Shown one piece after another: positions 51,563-58,408 of a DNA stretch of 64,000 nt. Made by a program: the position numbers and the translations under genes. Location: NCBI RefSeq assembly GCF_030316765.1, contig NZ_JASZYT010000004.1:372001-436000 (forward strand). Reading direction: 5' to 3'. Under the pieces are notes generated by a model. That model ran no database searches and was not told the DNA's origin. It saw only the letters and a list, made by a program, of their open reading frames with translations. Each line of letters begins with the position of its first letter. Position 1 is the stretch's first letter. This stretch comes from Variovorax saccharolyticus. Lineage in GTDB: Bacteria > Pseudomonadota > Gammaproteobacteria > Burkholderiales > Burkholderiaceae_C.

Positions 51563-53169
51563 CCGCAACTTTCCCGACCCTCTCCTTCGCCGCGGTGCGC
51601 GCGAGCCTCATCGCCCGCGAGGAGATCGCGCTGCTCGACGTGCGCGAGGAAGACCCGTTCGCGCAGGCGCATCCGCTGTGGGCCGCGAACCTGCCGCTGT
51701 CGCGCATCGAGCTCGATGCCTGGCGCCGCATTCCGCGCCGCGACACGCTGATCGCGGTCTACGGCGCGCACGACGGCAGCGACCTCGCGCCGCTGGCGGC
51801 GAGCCGGCTCGCGGCGCTCGGCTATACGCGCGTCCATCTGCTCGAAGGCGGGCTCGACGGCTGGCGCAGCGCCGGCGGCGAGCTGTTCCGCGACGTCAAC
51901 GTGCCGAGCAAGGCCTTCGGCGAACTGGTCGAGCACGAGCGGCATACGCCCTCGCTGTCGGCTGAGGAGGTCAAGGCCCTGATCGATGCCCGCGCCGACG
52001 TGGTGGTGCTCGACGCGCGCCGCTTCGACGAGTACCGCACGATGAGCATCCCGACCGCGACCAGCGTGCCCGGTGCGGAGCTGGTGCTGCGGGTGCGCGA
52101 GCTCGCCCCCGATCCGGCCACGCAGGTGATCGTCAATTGCGCCGGCCGCACGCGCAGCATCATCGGCACGCAGTCGCTGGTCAACGCCGGCATTCCCAAC
52201 CCGGTCGCGGCGCTGCGCAACGGCACCATCGGCTGGAAGCTCGCCGGGCAGCTGCTCGACCACGGCGCTTCGCGCGAGGCGCCGGCGCCCGGCGCGGCCC
52301 ATCGGGCGATCGCGGAGCGCAGCGCGCACGACGTCGCCCGGCGCGCCGGCGTGCGCTGGCTCGCATTCGAGGCGCTGTCGACGCTCGAGGCGCCCGGGCG
52401 CAGCGTCTACCGCTTCGACGTCCGCACGCCGCAGGCCTACGAGGCGGGACATCTGCCGGGCTTCGCCAGCGCGCCGGGCGGCCAGCTGGTGCAGGAGACC
52501 GACCACCAGGTGCCGGTGCGCGGCGCCCGCATCGTGCTCGCGGACGACGATGGCGTGCGCGCGCCGATGACGGCGTCCTGGCTGGCGCAGATGGGCTGGG
52601 AGGTCTATGTGCTGGAGCCGCAGCCCGAGGCGGCGCGCAGCGTTCGCGGCAACGCGGCGGCGCAGCATCCCGAGCCGCCGCCGGCGGCCGAGATCTCGCC
52701 GGCCGAACTCGCGCAGGCCCGGCGTGCCGCGCCGGACGGCCTCGCGGTCATCGACCTCACGACCGGCGTCAACCACGCCAAGCGGCACATCCCGGGCGCC
52801 TGGTTCGCGATCCGCGCGCAGCTGGCACAGGCCCTGGACACCATCCCGCCCGCGCGCCGCTATGCGCTGACCTGCGGCAGCAGCCTGCTCGCGCGCTTCG
52901 CGGCAGCCGACCTTCGCGCGCTGCTCGACGCCCGCCGCAGCGATGCCGAGGTGCTCGTGCTCGCGGGCGGCAACGCCGCCTGGTTCGCGGCCGGCCTGCC
53001 GGAGGAGACCGGCTGGCAGCGCGTCGCGACACCGGTGACCGACCGCTACCGCCGGCCCTACGAGGGCACCGACGCAGCGCCTGAAGCGATGCAGGCCTAC
53101 CTCGACTGGGAGTTCGGCCTGGTGGCGCAACTCGCGGCCGATGGCACGCACGGCTTCCGGGTGCTCTGA
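51559..53169 (+). CDS. Four-module rhodanese protein
   Basis: A 536-aa protein made of four rhodanese-like domains (about residues 1-115, 125-245, 265-370 and 385-510). By the active-site loops, module 2 has NCAGRTRS with Cys194 and module 4 has LTCGSSLLARF with Cys439. Modules 1 and 3 lack the nucleophilic Cys (VYGAHDGSD and LADDDGVRAP at the same place). Rhodaneses move sulfane sulfur to acceptors such as cyanide or thiols. It is translationally coupled to the dioxygenase gene and should act on the sulfur released by this cluster. Confidence 0.92.
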   Translation: MTATFPTLSFAAVRASLIAREEIALLDVREEDPFAQAHPLWAANLPLSRIELDAWRRIPRRDTLIAVYGAHDGSDLAPLAASRLAALGYTRVHLLEGGLDGWRSAGGELFRDVNVPSKAFGELVEHERHTPSLSAEEVKALIDARADVVVLDARRFDEYRTMSIPTATSVPGAELVLRVRELAPDPATQVIVNCAGRTRSIIGTQSLVNAGIPNPVAALRNGTIGWKLAGQLLDHGASREAPAPGAAHRAIAERSAHDVARRAGVRWLAFEALSTLEAPGRSVYRFDVRTPQAYEAGHLPGFASAPGGQLVQETDHQVPVRGARIVLADDDGVRAPMTASWLAQMGWEVYVLEPQPEAARSVRGNAAAQHPEPPPAAEISPAELAQARRAAPDGLAVIDLTTGVNHAKRHIPGAWFAIRAQLAQALDTIPPARRYALTCGSSLLARFAAADLRALLDARRSDAEVLVLAGGNAAWFAAGLPEETGWQRVATPVTDRYRRPYEGTDAAPEAMQAYLDWEFGLVAQLAADGTHGFRVL

Positions 53170-53238
53170 GCCGGTCGATGTATCGTGAGGTCCGCGGCGT
53201 GCCCCGCCGCCGCCTTCCGAATCCACGGGTCCAGCCAC

Positions 53239-53598
53239 ATGAACAGCATCACCATCTATCACAACCCCGCCTGCGGCACGTCCAGGAACGTGCTGGCCCT
53301 GATCCGCGACACGGGCGTGGAACCCACCGTCATCGAGTACCTGAAGAACCCGCCCGACCGGGCCACGCTGAAGCGGCTGGCCGCCGCCATGGGCGTGCCG
53401 GTGCGCGAGTTGCTGCGCCAGAAGGGAACGCCCTACGATGAACTCGGGCTCGGCGACCCGAAATGGTCGGACGAGCAGCTGATCGACTTCATCCTGGCCC
53501 ACCCGATTTTGATCAACCGGCCGATCGTCGAGACCCCGCTCGGGACGCGCCTGTGCCGGCCGTCCGAGACGGTGCTCGACATCCTGCCGCAGCCGTAG
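53239..53598 (+). CDS. arsC: Arsenate reductase, glutaredoxin-dependent type
   Basis: A 119-aa ArsC with the catalytic Cys12 in NPACGTSRN and the arsenate-binding Arg in TPLGTRLCRPSE. ATG 53239 is preceded by GGGTCC only. It reduces arsenate to arsenite in the cytoplasm. No arsR, arsB or acr3 lies adjacent, so this may be a stand-alone copy or act on another oxyanion. Confidence 0.92.
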   Translation: MNSITIYHNPACGTSRNVLALIRDTGVEPTVIEYLKNPPDRATLKRLAAAMGVPVRELLRQKGTPYDELGLGDPKWSDEQLIDFILAHPILINRPIVETPLGTRLCRPSETVLDILPQP

Positions 53599-53614
53599 CG
53601 CGGCGGTTTCGGCA

Positions 53615-54595
53615 TCAGCTCGCCGCGCGGCCCTCGGCGCCGGCCGCGGCGGCCGGCACGGCCGGCTGGGCCTGGGTCACGAGCCAGATGCCGTAGCAGA
53701 CCAGCACCAGCGCGACGCCGTTGCGCCACTCGAGAATGCTCTCGCCGAGGAAGACCGCCGACAGCAGCGCGCCGAACACCGGCACCATGAAGTTGAAGGC
53801 CGTGACCAGGCTCACGCGGTTGTACTTGAGCAGCAGGCTCCAGATCGAGATCGCCAGCGAGGACAGCAGCGCCAGGTAGGCCAGCAGCGCCGCCGACGCC
53901 GGCGTGAAGCGGCCCAGGCCGCCGCCCATCGCGTAGCCCGCCGCCAGCAGCGCCGCGCCGCCGATCGCCAATTGCCAGCCGGTCATGACGATCGCATCGA
54001 GCCCCTGCGAGATGCGCTTGCCGTAGATGCTCGCCGCCGCCAGCACGAAGGCCGCGATGATCACGAAGCCCTCGCCGAGCAGCGTGAAGTCGAACGCGAG
54101 CAGGCCCGCTAGCCCGCTGCCGAGATTGACGATCATGACCCCGGCGAAGCCCACGGCGCAGCCCAGCGCCTTGCCGTAGCTGAGCCGGTCGTTGCGGTAG
54201 ATGAAGTGCGCCAGCAGCACGCTGAAGAAGGTGCCGGTGGCGTTCATGATCGAGCTCTTCACGCCCGTGGTGTGGGCCAGGCCGATGTAGAAGAAGACGT
54301 ATTGCAGCGTGGTCTGGGTCAGGCCCAGCAGCGCGATCTGGCCCCAGGCCCGGGGCGTGAGCCCGCGCACCGTCTTGCCCGTGAGCGCGGCATAGGCCAC
54401 CAGGGACAGCCCGGCGATCAGGAAGCGCCAGCCGGCGAACACCAGCTTGGAGGCGATGTCGGCCGGCGCGATGCCGAACAGGGCATAGCCGTTCTTGATC
54501 GCCGGGAAGGAACTGCCCCACAACATGCAGCAGAACAGCGCGAGCAGGAAGACGACCTTGCGGTCGGTCAGGAAGGGGTGGGCGGGGGAGGGCAA
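53615..54595 (-). CDS. EamA/DMT-family exporter
   Basis: A 326-aa membrane protein with ten hydrophobic helices and two EamA repeats (WGSSFPAIKNGYALFG, ISIWSLLLKYNRVSLVTAFNFMVPVFGALLSAVFLGE). No ATG suits; I take the TTG at 54595, since GGAG lies 7 bases upstream in the divergent gap. Function is export of an unidentified small metabolite. Confidence 0.88.
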   Translation of the reverse strand: MPSPAHPFLTDRKVVFLLALFCCMLWGSSFPAIKNGYALFGIAPADIASKLVFAGWRFLIAGLSLVAYAALTGKTVRGLTPRAWGQIALLGLTQTTLQYVFFYIGLAHTTGVKSSIMNATGTFFSVLLAHFIYRNDRLSYGKALGCAVGFAGVMIVNLGSGLAGLLAFDFTLLGEGFVIIAAFVLAAASIYGKRISQGLDAIVMTGWQLAIGGAALLAAGYAMGGGLGRFTPASAALLAYLALLSSLAISIWSLLLKYNRVSLVTAFNFMVPVFGALLSAVFLGESILEWRNGVALVLVCYGIWLVTQAQPAVPAAAAGAEGRAAS

Positions 54596-54730
54596 GCAGG
54601 ACTCCGAACGGGCACGAGGCGCGAAGGCGCCCCGAAACGGTGCATTTTAGCCTGGTTGTACGATGACATGAGCCGAGAGGGCTTGCGCCTGTCAGTTCAG
54701 TCAGAGGAGTGGCGCCTTTTCTGCACGCTT

Positions 54731-54745
54731 AGTTGTATGACAACT
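54731..54745. promoter_or_regulatory. FadR-family-like operator AGTTGTATGACAACT
   Basis: A perfect inverted repeat AGTTGT-ATG-ACAACT fits TNGTNNNACNA. It lies 70 bases upstream of the ferritin-like gene and 135 bases from the divergent exporter. A related half-site GTTGTACGATGACA lies at about 54655-54668. Confidence 0.5.
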
Positions 54746-54815
54746 TGCGTGAACCTCGCAGCAGCGCCGGGGCGCGGCGCATAATTTCTCATCCCCACCC
54801 TCAGCGGGCACTGAC

Positions 54816-55283
54816 ATGGAAAAGCTCGATCAAGCGAAGGTCGTCTCCGTGCTCAACCGGTTGCTCGAAGCCGAGCTGGCCGGGGTGGTGCGCTATACGC
54901 ACTACTCCTTCCTGGTGTTCGGCTTCAGCCGGATTCCCATCGTCTCGTGGCTGCGCGATCAGGCCAGCGAATCGCTGCTGCACGCGCAGCAGGTCGGCGA
55001 GTGGATCACCACGCTCGGCGCCTACCCCTCGCTCGCCATCGGGCCGCTGCTCGATTCGCACCAGCACGACATCGCCGCCATGATGCGCGAATCGCTCGAC
55101 AGCGAAGCGCGCGCGCTGGCCCTCTATCGCGAGCTGCTGTCGGAGGTGGAAGGCCGCTCGGTGGCACTGGAGGAGTTCGCGCGGCAGATGATCCACGCCG
55201 AGGAGCTGCACGCCGCGGACGTCGACAAGATGCTGCGCCGGCCGGGCGATGTCGCGGCGTTCTCGTCCAAGCCGGTGCCCTGA
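54816..55283 (+). CDS. Bacterioferritin-like di-iron protein
   Basis: A 155-aa ferritin-fold protein. Di-iron ligand motifs are EAELAGVVRYTHYS, ESLLHAQQVGEWI, DSEARALALYREL and HAEELHAADV, each in one of four helices. The heme-ligand Met of true Bfr is not evident, so it is likely a bacterioferritin-type or Dps-like iron storage/oxidase protein. It ends convergently with the lipoprotein gene (13 bases apart, with a T6 run between). Confidence 0.87.
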   Translation: MEKLDQAKVVSVLNRLLEAELAGVVRYTHYSFLVFGFSRIPIVSWLRDQASESLLHAQQVGEWITTLGAYPSLAIGPLLDSHQHDIAAMMRESLDSEARALALYRELLSEVEGRSVALEEFARQMIHAEELHAADVDKMLRRPGDVAAFSSKPVP

Positions 55284-55296
55284 GCCTGCGCTTTTT

Positions 55297-55914
55297 TCAG
55301 AGCAGGCCGGCGGCCTGCGCCGAGTCGAGCACATTGCGGATCAGCTCCCTGACCTGTCCGCCGATGTCCGACGAAGGCGAGGCCACGTAGGTCGTGCTCC
55401 ACACCATCCGGCCCGTGCGGGCGTCCGTCACGCGCCCGGTGGCTGAAAACCCGGTGCTGCCCCATCCGCCGCCGATGGGCGCGCTGAGACCGATGCCGGC
55501 ACCGCTGTTGCGCCCGAAGCTGAAGCCGCCGATGCCCACCGACATGCCGGAGCCGGAGGACATCGCCGCGGGCATCAGCGACAGCACGAAGACGAAGTCG
55601 GCACCGGCGGCCGAGGCGCCGGCGGCCAACTGGAGGTCTGCCTCGCGGGTGCCCGGATTCGTTGCCGCCGGGGCGACGACCGGGTCGACGCCCCTTGCCG
55701 CCAGTGCCCGGGCCAGGTCGTCCTGGCAGGGCTGGCGCATGAGGAGGTCGAAGCTGTCGCAGGCGATGAGGACCTTGCCGCCGCGCAGGATTCCGGAACT
55801 CTGCCCCAGTGCCGGGTCGGTCCACTCGCCCCATCGCTGCGGCGCGGAAGTGCATCCGGCCAGCGCGAGCACCGCCAGCGCGGCGATTCGTGGGAGAAGG
55901 GACCAGGATGTCAT
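55297..55914 (-). CDS. Outer-membrane lipoprotein, unknown function
   Basis: A 205-aa lipoprotein with a clear lipobox LALAGC. It has a nucleotide-fold-like start (GKVLIACDSFDLLMRQPCQDDLARALAARG) and Gly-rich loops, ending TDARTGRMVWSTTYVASP, a pattern like DUF4136/CsgG-type assembly lipoproteins. Function unknown. Confidence 0.82.
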   Translation of the reverse strand: MTSWSLLPRIAALAVLALAGCTSAPQRWGEWTDPALGQSSGILRGGKVLIACDSFDLLMRQPCQDDLARALAARGVDPVVAPAATNPGTREADLQLAAGASAAGADFVFVLSLMPAAMSSGSGMSVGIGGFSFGRNSGAGIGLSAPIGGGWGSTGFSATGRVTDARTGRMVWSTTYVASPSSDIGGQVRELIRNVLDSAQAAGLL

Positions 55915-56071
55915 GAGGCTGCCCCCGGGTTTCAGAAGGTCGGATCCTGACGCTCTTCCGGTTGCTGTCGCGCGCCGGAAGGAAAAAGCAGAGCAATCGA
56001 GTAGGAAGATGCCGAAGAGATTTCCCGAGCCTCATTGACACGCCTCCTCGCGGGCCCTAGCGTCTGCGCGC

Positions 56072-56779
56072 GTGAACTCCAAACCCGCCATCAAGCATCC
56101 CCGCGTCGATCACCTCGTGGTCGCGGCCCAGACCCTGGCCGAGGGCGTGCGCTGGTGCGAAGCGACCTTCGGCGTTGCGCCCGCCGCCGGGGGAATCCAT
56201 CCCACCATGGGCACTCACAACGCCCTGTTGAAGATCGCGTCGCCGGCCTTTCCGCGCACCTATCTGGAGATCATCGCGGTCGATCCCCAGGCCGACGCCC
56301 GGCAGCGCGGCGGCTCGCGGCGCTGGTTCGACCTGGACGATGCCGCGCTGCAGGCCGCGCTGGCCGCGAACGGGCCGCAGCTGATCCACTTCGTCGCCGA
56401 GGTGCCCGACGCCACCGCCGCCGCCGCGGCGCTCGCACTCCTGCGCATCGATCGCGGCGAGGTGGTGGAGGCGTCACGCGACACGCCCGCCGGCCGACTG
56501 GCCTGGCACATCACGGTGCGCGGCGACGGCCAGCGGCTGTTCTATGGCGCGCTGCCGACACTGATCCAGTGGGGCTCGGTCCATCCCACCGACGGCATGG
56601 CCGAATCCGGGATCGGACTTCGCTCGCTGACCCTGTCGCATGCACGGGCCGGCGTTCTCGGCGAGGCCCTGCGGACCCTCGCGCTGGCGGAGATCCCGGT
56701 GGCCATCGGCCCGCCCAACCTGCGCGCGGTCTTCGACACGCCGCGCGGCCCGGTCACCCTCGATTCGCACGGCCTGTGA
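56072..56779 (+). CDS. Glyoxalase-like (VOC) domain protein
   Basis: A 235-aa protein starting at GTG 56072. VOC/glyoxalase-3-like: KHPRVDHLVVAAQTLAEGVRWCEATFG begins the first module, then GGIHPTMGTHNALLKI and a C-terminal module GIGLRSLTLSHARAG. A role in metal-dependent lyase or dioxygenase chemistry is usual; the substrate is unknown. Confidence 0.85.
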   Translation: MNSKPAIKHPRVDHLVVAAQTLAEGVRWCEATFGVAPAAGGIHPTMGTHNALLKIASPAFPRTYLEIIAVDPQADARQRGGSRRWFDLDDAALQAALAANGPQLIHFVAEVPDATAAAAALALLRIDRGEVVEASRDTPAGRLAWHITVRGDGQRLFYGALPTLIQWGSVHPTDGMAESGIGLRSLTLSHARAGVLGEALRTLALAEIPVAIGPPNLRAVFDTPRGPVTLDSHGL

Positions 56780-56911
56780 GCCGGGTCGCCGGCGTCCCTG
56801 CGGGGATGGTCTGCCCCAATGGCGCCGGAATCCGAAGCTCCCATAATTTCCGCAGCCCGGAACTTGGGCGTCCGGGCCGACACGCGATCTTCAACTCTGA
56901 TCGGAGGAAAT

Positions 56912-57598
56912 ATGTCCAGACGCATGACCTGGCCTCGGCTGGCCGTACTGATCGGCCTCCCCGTCGCCATCACGGCTTGTACGGCAGTGCAGCAGTCCGC
57001 GGGATCCGGCGGGCCGATGGGCTTCTTCGTGACCAGCGTGGGCGCCGGCAAGGGCGCCGACCTGGGAGGGATTGCAGGCGCCGACAAGCATTGCCAGAGC
57101 CTGGCCACCGCCGCGGGCGCAGGGGGCAGGACCTGGCGGGCCTACCTGAGCACGCAGGGCAAGGATGGCGTGCCCACGGTGAACGCCCGCGACCGGATCG
57201 GCAGCGGGCCCTGGAGCAACGCCAAGGGCGTGGTGGTGGCGCGCGACGTCAACCACCTGCACGGCGCGAACGACATCAACAAGCAGACCGCCTTGAACGA
57301 GAAGGGCCTGCCGGTCGAGGGCCGCAGCGACACGCCGAATCGCCATGACATCCTGACCGGTTCGCGCGCCGACGGAACGGCCTTCTCGCCGAACGACACC
57401 GACATGACCTGCGGCAACTGGACCCGCAGCAGCACCGAGGGCGTGGCCGTCGTCGGCCACCACGATCGCGCGGGACCGACCACCGATCCCTGGGCCGTGT
57501 CGTGGAACTCCTCGCACCAGACCCGTGGCGGCTGCAGCCAGCAGGCGCTGCGCGGCACGGGCGGCGATGGCCTGCTCTACTGCTTCGCGGTGAACTGA
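56912..57598 (+). CDS. Lipoprotein with lectin/endostatin-like domain
   Basis: A 228-aa lipoprotein: GGAGG precedes ATG 56912 and the signal ends ITACT. The domain starts GFFVTSVGAGKGADLGGIAGADKHC and has four Cys (HC, MTCGNW, GGCSQQ, YCFAVN) likely forming two disulfides. Such AD..C proteins resemble DUF1554/endostatin-like folds in bacteria. Function is unknown, probably surface binding. Confidence 0.82.
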   Translation: MSRRMTWPRLAVLIGLPVAITACTAVQQSAGSGGPMGFFVTSVGAGKGADLGGIAGADKHCQSLATAAGAGGRTWRAYLSTQGKDGVPTVNARDRIGSGPWSNAKGVVVARDVNHLHGANDINKQTALNEKGLPVEGRSDTPNRHDILTGSRADGTAFSPNDTDMTCGNWTRSSTEGVAVVGHHDRAGPTTDPWAVSWNSSHQTRGGCSQQALRGTGGDGLLYCFAVN

Positions 57599-57657
57599 GC
57601 CGCGGGCGCCGCGGCCGGCAGTGCGGCCCGGCGCCTGCCTCGAACCGGACAAGCGCG

Positions 57658-58395
57658 ATGCTCACGCCGAGGGTCCGTGCCATGGCTGCGGCGCTTTTGC
57701 TGGCGGCGGCAGGCGCCCAGGCCGTGGCCGCCGCGGACTTTGCCGCCGAGCGCCGGCGGATGACGCAGGAGATCGATGCGCTGGCGCGCCAGACCCGCGC
57801 CGAGACCGGCCGGCCGGCCTTCGACCCCCGCGTGATGACGGTCATGGCCACGGTGCCGCGGCACGAGTTCGTGCCGGCGGAGCAGATCGAGGTCGCGTAT
57901 GCGAACCGGCCGGTGCCGATCGGCCATGGGCAGACCATCTCGCAGCCCTACATCGTGGCGCTCATGACGGACCTGGCCAAGGCGGAGCCCGGCCACAAGG
58001 TGCTCGAGGTCGGAACCGGCTCGGGCTACCAGGCGGCGGTGATGGCGCAGCTGGCGCGCGAGGTCTACAGCATCGAGATCGTCGAGCCGCTCGGGCAGCA
58101 GGCCACGCGGCGCCTGCGGCAACTGGGCTACGGCAATGTCCAGGTGCGGCTGGGCGACGGCTACCACGGCTGGGAGGAACAGGCGCCCTTCGACGCCATC
58201 CTCGTGACCGCCGCGGCCAGCCATGTTCCGCCGCCGCTGATCCGCCAGCTCAAGCCCGGGGGCCGGATGGTGATCCCGGTGGGCGCGGCGTTCATGGTGC
58301 AGCAGCTGATGCTGATCGAGAAGAATCCGGACGGCACGGTGTCGACGCGCCAGATCCTGCCGGTGGCCTTCGTTCCGCTCACCGGCAGGCGCTGA
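57658..58395 (+). CDS. pcm: Protein-L-isoaspartate O-methyltransferase with signal peptide
   Basis: A 245-aa PCMT. Unlike typical cytoplasmic Pcm it begins with a secretory signal peptide (residues 1-26, RAMAAALLLAAAGAQAVAAA). The fold is complete: FVPAEQIEVAYANRPVPIGHGQTISQPYIVALM and the SAM site VLEVGTGSGYQ (residues 115-125). Predicted periplasmic, where it may repair isoaspartyl damage in envelope proteins; how SAM reaches the periplasm is unclear. The following gene starts 13 bases later. Confidence 0.92.
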   Translation: MLTPRVRAMAAALLLAAAGAQAVAAADFAAERRRMTQEIDALARQTRAETGRPAFDPRVMTVMATVPRHEFVPAEQIEVAYANRPVPIGHGQTISQPYIVALMTDLAKAEPGHKVLEVGTGSGYQAAVMAQLAREVYSIEIVEPLGQQATRRLRQLGYGNVQVRLGDGYHGWEEQAPFDAILVTAAASHVPPPLIRQLKPGGRMVIPVGAAFMVQQLMLIEKNPDGTVSTRQILPVAFVPLTGRR

Positions 58396-58408
58396 GCCCG
58401 GAGCGCCG

